The notes under the pieces were generated by a model. That model did not search any database. It was not told the DNA's origin and saw only the letters and a list, made by a program, of their open reading frames with translations. A stretch of DNA of 37,361 bases from JACKBJ01 sp964549495 (GTDB lineage: Bacteria; Chloroflexota; Anaerolineae; Epilineales; Epilineaceae). Positions 30,035-37,361 of this stretch are shown in pieces. Location: positions 1 to 37,361 of the forward strand of contig CAZJWJ010000051.1 of the NCBI GenBank assembly GCA_964549495.1. Reading direction: 5' to 3'. The translations under genes were made by a program, and so were the position numbers. Each line of letters opens with the position of its first letter. Position 1 is the first letter of the stretch.

Positions 30035-32880
30035 GGCTTCAAGTCCGCCCAGCTGGGACCGACCGACAGGTCGACCAGCATCTCCACCTCCAGCTCGACC
30101 GCGCCCTGCATGGTCTCGCGGGTGAGTTCCGCCGCCCGATCCAGCTCGGCCTTCGGCACCTCGAGCAGGAGCTCGTCGTGCACCTGCAGGAGCAAGCGGC
30201 TCTGCATGCCATGCTCGCGCAGCGCGGCGTGCAGGTCGATCATCGCCCGCTTGGTGATGTCGGCCGCCGAACCTTGGATGGGAGCGTTCACCGCCTCGCG
30301 TTCGGCCCGCTGTCGGGTGTTGTGATCTGCGCCCGAGCCCTCGGCCAGCTGGGGGAAGTAACGCCGGCGACCCAGGATCGTCTCGACATAACCATGCTCG
30401 GCGGCACCTTGGATCAAGTCGTCGAAGAAGCCGCGCACTTTGGGGTAGCGGTCGAAGTAGCGCTCGATGAAGTCGGCCGCCTCGGTCCGTGGCAGGCCCG
30501 TGCGCCGGGCCAGTCCGAAGGCGCCCATGCCGTAGAGCACCCCGAAGTTGACCATCTTGGCGATGCGCCGCTGGTTGGCGTCGACCGCCTCGGGCGGCTG
30601 GTCGAAGAGGAAGGCGCCCGTGGCGGCGTGGATGTCGCCGCCCTCGGCGAAGACCTGGCGCAGGCTCTCGTCGCCGGAGAGCGCGGCCAGGATGCGCAGC
30701 TCCATCTGCGAGTAGTCGGCCGCCAGCAGATGCCAGCCGGCCTCGGGCACGAAGGCCCGCCGGATCTGTCCGCCCAGCTCGCTCCGCACGGGGATGTTCT
30801 GCAGGTTCGGGTCCGAGGAGCTCAGCCGGCCGGTCACGGTCGAGACCTGATGCCAGCTGGTGTGGATGCGGCCCGTCTCGGGGTGGATCAGCTCCGGTAG
30901 GGCATCGACGTAGGTGCCGCGCAGTTTCTGGACATGGCGCCAGTCCAGGACGTCCTGGATGATGGGATGCGCCTGGCGCAGGTCCTCCAGGGCGCCGGCC
31001 GAGGTGGAGTAACCGGTCGTGGTGCGCCGGGTCGGCGGCAGCTCGAGCTCCTCGAAGAGCAGCTCGCTGAGCTGTTTGGGCGAGCCGATGTTGAAGGGGC
31101 GTCCGGCCGCCTCGAAGACCCTGGCCTCCAGCTCGGCGGCCCGTTCGGCCAGCTCGCTGCTGATCGAGGCGAGTACCTCGCGGTCGACCCGGATGCCTCG
31201 CTGCTCCATCTCGGCCAGGATCCACGAGACGGGCATCTCCAGCTGGTCGAAGAGCTCGCGCGCGCCGCGCTCGCGCAGGCGGGGCATCAGCCGATCGGCC
31301 AGGCGCAGGGTGACATCAACGTCGGCACAGGCATAGGGCGCGGCTTCGGCCACGGCCACCCGGTCCATCGTGATCTGCTCGCGACCCTTGCCGATGAGCT
31401 CCGTGATCGGCGTCATCTCGATGCCCAGCTCGCTCCAGGCCAGATCCTTGAGGCCCAGCGCCCGCCGGCCCGGCTCGACCAGCCAGGCGGCCAGCATCGT
31501 ATCCTCGACCGGCTCGGCCACCTCCAGGCCGTGCCGGCGCAAGACCAGGATGTCGTACTTGGCATGGTGGGCCAGCTTGCGGGCCGGCCCGGCCAGGATG
31601 GGCCGCAGGGCCTCGAGGGTCGAGGCGAGCTCCAGGTTGACCGGGTCTCCGGACGCCTCGGCCGCCTCCGGCGATCCGGACGCGGCATCGCCGGCCGGAT
31701 CTTCGCCCGCAGCATCGAAGTCCATCGCCAGCTGGTCGCCGGATCTCGGCTCCGGCTTGCCGGCGGGGCGATGCGCCAGCGGAAGGTACCAACCCCGGCC
31801 TGGCGCGTCCGAAAGCGCCAGGCCGACCAGCTCGGCGCGCATGGGGTCGACGCCGGTGGTCTCGCAGTCGAAGGCCAGTCTCTCGACATCGGCCAGCCGT
31901 TCGACCAGCGCCTCCAGCGCCGCTCGATCGTCGACCACCTGGTAGTCGCCCTCGGGCCCCGGCGGCGGCTCCTCGGCTTGGCTGCCGCCGGCGGCGGCCG
32001 GCAGGCGATCGACCAGGCTGCGGAAGCCCAGCCGGCGCAGGATGTCCATCACCGCATCGCGATCGTAGCCGGACAGGGCGGCTTCGGAGAGATCGAGGGT
32101 CACAGGGAGATCGCGCTGGATGGTGACCAGCCGCGCGCCCAGACGGGCATCCTCGGCATGCGCTTGCAGGTTTTCGCGGGCGCGCTTGGCCGAGACCTCC
32201 TCGGCCCGCGAGAGCAGCGCCTCCAGATCGCCATATTCTTGCAGGAGACGGGTGGCGGTCTTCTCGCCGATGCCCGGCACGCCCGGGATGTTGTCCGAGC
32301 TGTCTCCCTTGAGCGCCTTGAAGTCGATCATCCGCTCCGGACCGAGCCCGTAGCGCTCCTCGACCGCTCGGGCATCGTAGACGCGGCTGTCGGTGAAGCG
32401 ACGGCCGCTGATGGCCACGCGGGTGTGCTCGTCGATCAGCTGCAGCAGGTCGCTGTCGCCGCTGACGATCAAGGTGTCGACACCTGCCTCACCCGCCTGA
32501 CGGGCCAGCGTGCCCAACACGTCGTCGGCCTCGAAGCCGGCCAGCTCGTAGATGGGGATGCCGAAGGCCGCCACCAGCTCGCGGATGCGATCGATCTGCA
32601 CCGCCAGATCGGCGGGCGGTTCGGCGCGTTGGGCCTTGTACTCCGAGAAGATCTCGTCGCGGCCGCTGCGCCCGCGATCGAAGGTCACTGCCAGATGATC
32701 CGGCGCGTATTCCTCGAGAACCTGCAGCAGCATGCTGACGAAGCCGAAGGTGGCGCTGGTCGGCTCGCCCTCCGGGCTGGTCATCGCCTGGCCCAGGGCG
32801 TGGTAGGCCCGGTAGGCCAGGGCGTGGCCGTCGATCAGCACCAGCTGCGGTGCGGGGCTCTTCTCCGGACGCTCGGCCAT
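30013..32880 (-). CDS. polA: DNA polymerase I with active-site residues of all three domains
   Basis: 955 residues from ATG 32880; GGGAG is ten bases upstream, and 20 further in-frame codons exist before it. The 5'-3' exonuclease/FEN part has LVLIDGHALAYRAYHA, GFEADDVLGTLA, SGDSDLLQL and GDSSDNIPGVPGIG. The 3'-5' exonuclease keeps FDCET (Asp338, Glu340), KYDILVL and YACAD, so proofreading is probably active. About 45 acidic and Ala-rich residues are inserted between the first two exonuclease motifs. The polymerase has DYSQMELR, KMVNFGVLYGM (Phe at the nucleotide-selecting site) and QVHDELLLE. It acts in Okazaki-fragment maturation and repair. The gene lies downstream of the ECF/anti-sigma pair. 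Confidence 0.96.
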   Translation of the reverse strand: MAERPEKSPAPQLVLIDGHALAYRAYHALGQAMTSPEGEPTSATFGFVSMLLQVLEEYAPDHLAVTFDRGRSGRDEIFSEYKAQRAEPPADLAVQIDRIRELVAAFGIPIYELAGFEADDVLGTLARQAGEAGVDTLIVSGDSDLLQLIDEHTRVAISGRRFTDSRVYDARAVEERYGLGPERMIDFKALKGDSSDNIPGVPGIGEKTATRLLQEYGDLEALLSRAEEVSAKRARENLQAHAEDARLGARLVTIQRDLPVTLDLSEAALSGYDRDAVMDILRRLGFRSLVDRLPAAAGGSQAEEPPPGPEGDYQVVDDRAALEALVERLADVERLAFDCETTGVDPMRAELVGLALSDAPGRGWYLPLAHRPAGKPEPRSGDQLAMDFDAAGEDPAGDAASGSPEAAEASGDPVNLELASTLEALRPILAGPARKLAHHAKYDILVLRRHGLEVAEPVEDTMLAAWLVEPGRRALGLKDLAWSELGIEMTPITELIGKGREQITMDRVAVAEAAPYACADVDVTLRLADRLMPRLRERGARELFDQLEMPVSWILAEMEQRGIRVDREVLASISSELAERAAELEARVFEAAGRPFNIGSPKQLSELLFEELELPPTRRTTTGYSTSAGALEDLRQAHPIIQDVLDWRHVQKLRGTYVDALPELIHPETGRIHTSWHQVSTVTGRLSSSDPNLQNIPVRSELGGQIRRAFVPEAGWHLLAADYSQMELRILAALSGDESLRQVFAEGGDIHAATGAFLFDQPPEAVDANQRRIAKMVNFGVLYGMGAFGLARRTGLPRTEAADFIERYFDRYPKVRGFFDDLIQGAAEHGYVETILGRRRYFPQLAEGSGADHNTRQRAEREAVNAPIQGSAADITKRAMIDLHAALREHGMQSRLLLQVHDELLLEVPKAELDRAAELTRETMQGAVELEVEMLVDLSVGPSWADLKPYETGGG

Positions 32881-32980
32881 GTCCGCCTGCTCCCTTCTCC
32901 CCCTCGGGGCTTGGTTTGTTGCTGCGCCCGCTTGCGTCATGGCGCGGTGGTGCGAGCGGCGGCGGTCGATGCGACGGCGC

Positions 32981-34399
32981 TCAGCGCTCCAGGTGGCGTC
33001 GGCGCCGGCGCCCTCGACGAGCCTGGCGCAGGAGCAGCGTGCCGAGGGCCAAGAGCCCCACGCTCAGGGCCAGCATGGGAACCCAGAGCGAGCGCGGCGC
33101 GAGGGCCGGGTTGGTCGAATCCGCGGTCGAAGGACCGGCCCGCTCCACATCGCTCGACGCGCCGGGTGCATCGTCCGGGCCGGCCTCGTCGAGACCGGCC
33201 GTTTCGTCCATCGAGGCATCCGCCAGCGGTTCCGAAGCCGTGACATCCTCCCCTTCCGGCTCCGCTCGACCCGCCTCGACGGGCTCCGCGGAAGACTCGT
33301 CTTCCATCGAAGGCTCCGCCGCGCCCGCCGCGTCGTCCTCGTCGCGCTCCGCGCCGGCGTCGTCACGGTCGACCGCATCGTCGGGCGCTGCGATCTCCTC
33401 TGCTTCGGAGGCCACCCGCGCTTCGGCCGTGACCGTGGCCCTTTCGGCCGCGATCGCGTTCGCCGCGGCCAGGGTGGCCACTCGGCCGGCCTCCAGCTGG
33501 CGGTCCGCCGCTGCCGCGCTCGAGCCCAGCGCGGCCATGGCCGTGCCGGCCGCCTCGACGGTGACCTCGGGCTGCAGGTCGCGGGCTGCCTGGCGGGTGG
33601 CCTCGGCCTCCGGACTTCCGCCGCCCGACTCCGGCGGGATCTCGAGCGTTGCCAAGAGCGCCAGGGCGGCGCTGGCGGTGGCGCGGGCGGCGGTGATGGC
33701 CGAGGCGGTGCCCGCCATCGGCGCCGGCAGGTCGCGTGCGGCGGGTGCGCCCGGGACTTGGAGATCGGGCGGGCGGTAGCCCCCGGCATCGGCCGCCGCC
33801 GATGTGGCGGTGGCCGCCTCGGCCGGTGGTGCGACCCGGACGGCCGCGGCGCCCCGAGATCCCATCTCGGCGCGTTCGTCGGTCAAGGCCGTGGCCAGGG
33901 GTTGGAGCAGGGGCTCCGGATCGCGCTGTGGCTCGGCTCGCTCCTGGGCCCGGCGGACGGCGCTGTCGATGTCCAGCTCGGCCGAATCGGCCGGGGCCAT
34001 CGCCTCGTCGGCAGACGATTCGACCATCGCCATCTCGGCGCCATCCGCCTCGCCGGCCGGATCGGCGCCCTGTCCCCCGTCCATCATCCGGCCCAGGCCG
34101 AAGCTCAGGATCAAGAGCGCCGCCAAGGCGGCCAGGCCCGCCCAGCGGCCGAAGGAGAAGACCCCGTCCGGCTCGCCGGCGGTGCGGTGTTCGCTGGACG
34201 GCAGTTCGAGGCGCAGGCCCTCCGGCATAGGGGCCGGGGGCAGGGCGCGAGCGAAGTCGGCCGCCCAGCGCAGCGAGGCCATCTCTTCGCGGCAGGCCTC
34301 GCAGCCGGCCAGGTGCGCATCGACCTGATCGCGGCGGGCGGGTGACAGCGCGTCGTCGATTCGGGCCGAGAGGTCCTCGGTGGGGATGTGCTCGCTCAT
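32981..34399 (-). CDS. Zinc-finger anti-sigma factor with two membrane helices
   Basis: 472 residues. The N-terminus is the anti-sigma zinc finger: HLAGCEAC (His29, Cys33, Cys36). A first helix is at about 84-103. About 330 residues rich in Ala, Glu, Asp and Ser follow, without recognised domain and probably outside the membrane. A second helix (about 437-457, VPMLALSVGLLALGTLLL) and an Arg-rich tail (RRGRRRRRH) end the protein, so both ends should be in the cytoplasm. This is longer than the usual 200-300 residue anti-sigma factor. The ATG overlaps the stop of the ECF sigma gene (ATGA), so it surely partners that sigma factor. The signal sensed by the long outer part is unknown. Confidence 0.85.
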   Translation of the reverse strand: MSEHIPTEDLSARIDDALSPARRDQVDAHLAGCEACREEMASLRWAADFARALPPAPMPEGLRLELPSSEHRTAGEPDGVFSFGRWAGLAALAALLILSFGLGRMMDGGQGADPAGEADGAEMAMVESSADEAMAPADSAELDIDSAVRRAQERAEPQRDPEPLLQPLATALTDERAEMGSRGAAAVRVAPPAEAATATSAAADAGGYRPPDLQVPGAPAARDLPAPMAGTASAITAARATASAALALLATLEIPPESGGGSPEAEATRQAARDLQPEVTVEAAGTAMAALGSSAAAADRQLEAGRVATLAAANAIAAERATVTAEARVASEAEEIAAPDDAVDRDDAGAERDEDDAAGAAEPSMEDESSAEPVEAGRAEPEGEDVTASEPLADASMDETAGLDEAGPDDAPGASSDVERAGPSTADSTNPALAPRSLWVPMLALSVGLLALGTLLLRQARRGRRRRRHLER

Positions 34400-35094
34400 G
34401 TTCGACTCGATCCTGGGTCATCGGAGCCCGTCTCGTCGCCGGTGGGTTCCGTCCTGCCCGTTAAACGACGGCCTCCGCCGAATGGTTCCCCGCCGGCCGG
34501 CCGAGCCGGGTTCAGGCGATCGCGCAGGTCTGCTCGCGCTCGGCTCAAGCGCGACTTGACCGTGCCCGTTTCCACGCCCAGGATCTCGGCCATCTCCGTA
34601 TAGCGGTAGCCGAGGTGGTCCAGCAGGACGATCTCGCGATGCGCCGGGCTCAGCTGGGCCAAGCATGTCTCCAGGAGCCCGCGGAGGTCCTGCAGCTCGG
34701 CATAGTCCTGCGGGGATTGGCCCCGGCCCGGAAGTTTGCGCTCGATGGTGGGCTGGAGCGGAATCGCGGGCTTGCGCGCCTTCATCCGCTGCTGATCGCG
34801 GCAGCGGTTGACCAGGATCCGCATCAGCCAGCGTTGGAAGTCCTGCCAGTCGCCCTCGAAACGGCGCAGCGACCGCCAGGCCGAGAGCAGGGCATCCTGG
34901 CAGCAGTCCTGGGCCTCCTCCGGGCTGCCGAGCTGATGGTAGGCCATCTGGTAGAGGGCCTGCCGGCCTCGGTTCACCAGCGACTCGAAGGCCCGAGCAT
35001 CCCCTTGGCGCGCAGCGGCGAGCCAACCCTCCTCGGGCGCTTCGTCCCTGCTGCCTGGGGCCGGGGGAGCGCCCGTGCGCGGCTGTGCTACCAT
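34396..35094 (-). CDS. ECF-family RNA polymerase sigma factor (minus strand)
   Basis: 232 residues from ATG 35094. Region 2 reads FESLVNRGRQALYQMAYHQLGSPEEAQDCCQDALLSAWRSLRRFEG... FQRWLMRILVNRCRDQQR; region 4 is LAQLSPAHREIVLLDHLGYRYTEMAEILGVETGTVKSRLSRARADLRDRL. There is no extra C-terminal domain, only a Gly/Arg-rich tail. It is held by the anti-sigma factor encoded by the overlapping next gene. It is divergent from the second ECF gene. No clear SD precedes the ATG. Confidence 0.93.
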   Translation of the reverse strand: MVAQPRTGAPPAPGSRDEAPEEGWLAAARQGDARAFESLVNRGRQALYQMAYHQLGSPEEAQDCCQDALLSAWRSLRRFEGDWQDFQRWLMRILVNRCRDQQRMKARKPAIPLQPTIERKLPGRGQSPQDYAELQDLRGLLETCLAQLSPAHREIVLLDHLGYRYTEMAEILGVETGTVKSRLSRARADLRDRLNPARPAGGEPFGGGRRLTGRTEPTGDETGSDDPGSSRT

Positions 35095-35226
35095 GGCCAG
35101 AGTGTATCATCACGGCTCGGCGATGCGAAGCCCTCGCGCCAGACTGTAACCCTGTCGTGTCTTTAAGTATCGAGCCGGTCGAGGGCCGGTGGCGCGGCCG
35201 AGGAGCCGGTGAGGAAGCAGCTTGGG
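35095..35226. promoter_or_regulatory. Intergenic region between two divergent ECF sigma genes
   Basis: A TGTAACC at 35145-35151 resembles the AAC-containing -35 elements used by ECF sigma factors and points toward the plus-strand gene. No matching -10 at a convincing distance can be named. On the minus strand TGATGATACACT near the ECF start could be an extended -10. Both are weak calls. Confidence 0.3.
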
Positions 35227-35793
35227 ATGAGCGAGGTGGAGGGATGGATGCAGGAGGCGCCGGACGGCGTGCTCGTCACGCGCATCCAGGATGGCGACGA
35301 GGAGGCCTTGGCGGTGCTCTACCGCCGGCACGTGGACGCCATCTACCGCTTCGTCCTGGCCCAGGTTCGCGAACCGCAGACCGCGGAGGATCTGACCAGC
35401 GATTGCTTCGCTCGAATGCTGCGCGCGCTGGACGGCTTTCGCGGCGAGGCCAGCTTCAAGAACTGGCTCTATCAGATCGCCCGCAACGCGGTGCGCAACC
35501 ACCGGCGCTCGGCACGCTACCGGCGCACCGTCAGCCTCAGTCCCACGCTGGCCGACGAGGGCCCGGATGTGGAGCCCAGCGCCGGCGCCGAACTCCGAAA
35601 GCGGGTGCTGGACATCTTGCGGCCCTTGCCGCCTCGCTATCGCCAGGTGCTCGAGCTGCGATTCCTCAAGGGCTGCTCGGTCGAGGAAACGGCCAGGCGC
35701 ATGGGGATCAGCCAGGGCAACGCCAAGGTCCTGCAGCACCGGGCCCTCAAGAAGGCCAGCCAGTCCGCCGTGGAGCAGACGCTTGAGTCCTGA
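35227..35793 (+). CDS. ECF-family RNA polymerase sigma factor (plus strand)
   Basis: 188 residues from ATG 35227 (GAGGAAG nine bases upstream); GTG 35209 and ATG 35248 are alternatives. Region 2: LAVLYRRHVDAIYRFVLAQVREPQTAEDLTSDCFARMLRALDGFRGEASFKNWLYQIARNAVRNHRR. Region 4: LRPLPPRYRQVLELRFLKGCSVEETARRMGISQGNAKVLQHRALKKA. It is followed, with an 11-base overlap, by a DUF5667-like membrane protein, an order common in Chloroflexota, where that protein takes the place of a standard anti-sigma factor. Confidence 0.93.
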   Translation: MSEVEGWMQEAPDGVLVTRIQDGDEEALAVLYRRHVDAIYRFVLAQVREPQTAEDLTSDCFARMLRALDGFRGEASFKNWLYQIARNAVRNHRRSARYRRTVSLSPTLADEGPDVEPSAGAELRKRVLDILRPLPPRYRQVLELRFLKGCSVEETARRMGISQGNAKVLQHRALKKASQSAVEQTLES

Positions 35794-37021
35794 GCACGAA
35801 GCCTCGGAACGCCTGCAAGCAGCCCTGGATGCCTTGGCTGCCGGCCGGCCGCTCGCCGAGGTCATGGCCGGCTTGCCACCGGAACTGCAGCCCTTGCTCG
35901 AGACCAGCTCCTTGCTGTCCGGCTCGCGGCAGGCCGGTGAGTTGCCGTCCGCCGGCTTCGTCCTGGGGCTCGAAGAGCAGCTGCGGGCCGACCTCCGCCT
36001 GCGCCCGGTGCCCGCGGCACCCGCCTCGCCCGAAGCGGCCTCCGGTGGATTCCTTGCCGGTGCCCCGGCGAGGATCGCGGCGCTGGCCTTGATCACCTTG
36101 GGACTTGCCGGTGGGATCGCATTGGGCGGCGCGGAGCGCGCCATGCCGGGCCAAGCGCTCTACCCCATCAAGCGGGGCATGGAAGAGGCAAGGCGGGTCC
36201 TGCAAGGCGATCCGGCCGAAGCCGCTGCCGCCGGTCTCGACCGAGGCTGGCAGCGCTTGATCGAGGCCGAGCACCTCCTCGATGCGGCCCGGCCGGACCT
36301 GCAGCGCCTCGAGCAGCTCTTGGGCGAGATGGCGGTCTGCTACCTGGAGGCCTTGGACCTGGCGGCCCAAGCCGACGCGCCGGCGATCGCGCTGCGCGCC
36401 GAGGGGGAATCACAGGTCGCCGAGCTTCGACTCGCGCAGATGCTGTCTTCGGCACCCATCGAGCTCCTGCCACAGATCCGACGGGTGCGCGATGCCCTGC
36501 TGGCCGCGCGACAGCGCCTGATGGCAACCGGACCGGTTCCCCTGGTCCCGATCGCCGGCAGTGGAGGAGAGTTGGTCAACCCGCCGGTCGGCTTGACGCC
36601 CGTCCCGGGCAGCCCGACCGCCATGCCGAGCCCCTCCGAGACGCAAGGCGCGGCGACCACCCAGCCGACCGCAACGCGGCCGATGCCGACCCTTCCGGTC
36701 GCACCTTCGGCCAGTCCGACGATCCAGGGCCCGGCAACGGCGCCGGTGCGACCGACCGAGTCGCCGCGCCCGACCGATACCCGGCGCCCGGCCACCGAGG
36801 AGCCGACACCCGAACAGACCGCGCTCCCGCCGGTGGTCACCCAGACCCCCAGGCCACCCGACGATCCTCCGACCCGGGCCCCCGAGCCTACCTGGACCTC
36901 GGAGCCTCGTTGGCCAACGGAGACGCCGGAGTCCAAGCCGATCAAGCCCACCGAAGAGCCGCCCGTGGATCCGACGCCGGACCTCACCGCCGATGGACAT
37001 CGGGTCCCCGCCGCCGACTAG
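35783..37021 (+). CDS. DUF5667-like membrane protein with Pro/Thr-rich C-terminus
   Basis: 412 residues from TTG 35783, chosen because GGAG sits exactly seven bases upstream and the codon overlaps the end of the ECF gene. A cytoplasmic N-terminal part of about 90 residues (ALDALAAGRPLAEVMAGLPPELQPLL) could hold the sigma factor. One helix (about 97-117, RIAALALITLGLAGGIAL) leads to the DUF5667 hallmark PGQALYPIKRGMEEARRVLQGDPAEAA and a helical region to about residue 255. The rest is a Pro/Thr-rich, probably extracellular tail. Its place suggests a sigma-regulating membrane protein; this is inferred. Start codon choice is fairly firm. Confidence 0.82.
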   Translation: MSPEHEASERLQAALDALAAGRPLAEVMAGLPPELQPLLETSSLLSGSRQAGELPSAGFVLGLEEQLRADLRLRPVPAAPASPEAASGGFLAGAPARIAALALITLGLAGGIALGGAERAMPGQALYPIKRGMEEARRVLQGDPAEAAAAGLDRGWQRLIEAEHLLDAARPDLQRLEQLLGEMAVCYLEALDLAAQADAPAIALRAEGESQVAELRLAQMLSSAPIELLPQIRRVRDALLAARQRLMATGPVPLVPIAGSGGELVNPPVGLTPVPGSPTAMPSPSETQGAATTQPTATRPMPTLPVAPSASPTIQGPATAPVRPTESPRPTDTRRPATEEPTPEQTALPPVVTQTPRPPDDPPTRAPEPTWTSEPRWPTETPESKPIKPTEEPPVDPTPDLTADGHRVPAAD

Positions 37022-37361
37022 CGGCCGGCGTCGAAGCGCGACTTCGGACTTCGCGATCCCTGCCGTGCTTTGGCGGGCTGGCATGCTCGCGCTGGTCCTT
37101 CTCGGAATCGCCGGCCTCGCGCTGGATCTCTCCGATCCGGCACGCGCCAGTTCGGATCTGCCCTGCCGGGTGGCGCACGAGCGGCGCGTGAGCCCCTTGG
37201 AACGCGAGATCGGACAGCAGGTGACGGTGTCGCTAGACTTCCGGCTGGACTGCAACCCGCGTCAGAGGCCGTTGGACTTGCTGCTGGTGATCGATGCCTC
37301 GCCGGGCATCTCGCGCGCCTCCTTGGATCGGCTGAGGTTGGCGCTCGAGCGCGCCATCGTC
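36993..37361 (+). CDS. Exported von Willebrand A (VWA) domain protein, 3' end cut by window
   Basis: Open from ATG 36993, overlapping the end of the previous gene by 29 bp, to the window edge (123 codons visible); ATG 37083 is an alternative start right before the signal peptide (MLALVLLGIAGLAL). After the signal come a Cys-containing linker and the start of a VWA fold, RPLDLLLVIDASPGISRASLDRLRLALERAI. The metal-site motif DxSxS reads Asp-Ala-Ser-Pro-Gly, so its last Ser is missing. It probably belongs to the ECF-DUF5667 operon and acts at the cell surface in adhesion or protein contacts. Confidence 0.75.
   Translation, partial: MDIGSPPPTSGRRRSATSDFAIPAVLWRAGMLALVLLGIAGLALDLSDPARASSDLPCRVAHERRVSPLEREIGQQVTVSLDFRLDCNPRQRPLDLLLVIDASPGISRASLDRLRLALERAIV

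Noticed and set aside
30934..33243. Plus-strand open frame of 769 codons opposite polA
   Set aside because: Antisense shadow of polA; composition is unlike a folded protein.

Overview
The window (about 37.4 kb, high G+C by eye) looks like the chromosome of a free-living bacterium, most likely a member of the Chloroflexota. That placement is inferred from long Pro/Thr-rich linkers on exported proteins followed by a short hydrophobic xYLPYx/xWLPYx motif, a DUF5667-type protein behind an ECF sigma factor, and the general look of rel, rsfS and polA. There is no rRNA, tRNA, insertion sequence, phage gene or CRISPR array.

Layout. 1-6.2 kb: a nucleotidyltransferase-fold protein cut by the left edge, a SAM methyltransferase, an APH(6)-like kinase, a coupled membrane protein/winged-helix regulator pair, and a ClC chloride channel with CBS and TrkA-C domains. 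6.2-22.1 kb: a dense copper-handling island. 22.3-27.0 kb: a VOC protein and an MscS channel, then a linker-bearing glycoside hydrolase and an unknown anchored protein. 27.0-32.9 kb: housekeeping genes rel, rsfS, a small ferredoxin and polA. 33.0-37.4 kb: two divergent ECF sigma modules, one with a zinc-finger anti-sigma factor, the other with a DUF5667-like membrane protein and the start of a von Willebrand A (VWA) protein that runs off the right edge.

The copper island is the notable part. It has two export ATPases (a CPC-type CopA with two heavy-metal-associated (HMA) domains, and a CPH-type CopB with a His-rich N-terminus), two small copper chaperones, a TauE/SafE-like membrane protein with a C-terminal cupredoxin, a multicopper oxidase, a DUF2231 protein fused to a Spy-like metal-sensor domain, and a c-type cytochrome. 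Two regulators serve it. One is a CsoR with the C-H-C copper triad and a C-tract/G-tract operator in front of its gene. The other is a BlaI-like repressor coupled by ATGA overlaps to an M56 (BlaR1-like) membrane protease and the cytochrome. The protease has no penicillin-binding domain; it carries a Cys/His-rich tail predicted to lie outside the membrane.

Three near-identical dyads (TACTAC-N6-GTAGTA) lie in just two intergenic regions: one between the blaI operon and copB, and two between the TauE-cupredoxin gene and a small lipoprotein gene. In each case the dyad covers or abuts a recognisable -10 element. I infer a BlaI/M56 metal-sensing regulon. The lipoprotein and the N-terminus of the multicopper oxidase share five copies of an unfamiliar Cys-His-Met repeat (core M-x4-CHxM-x3-IMGxCS), which I propose is a copper-binding module not covered by the families I know.
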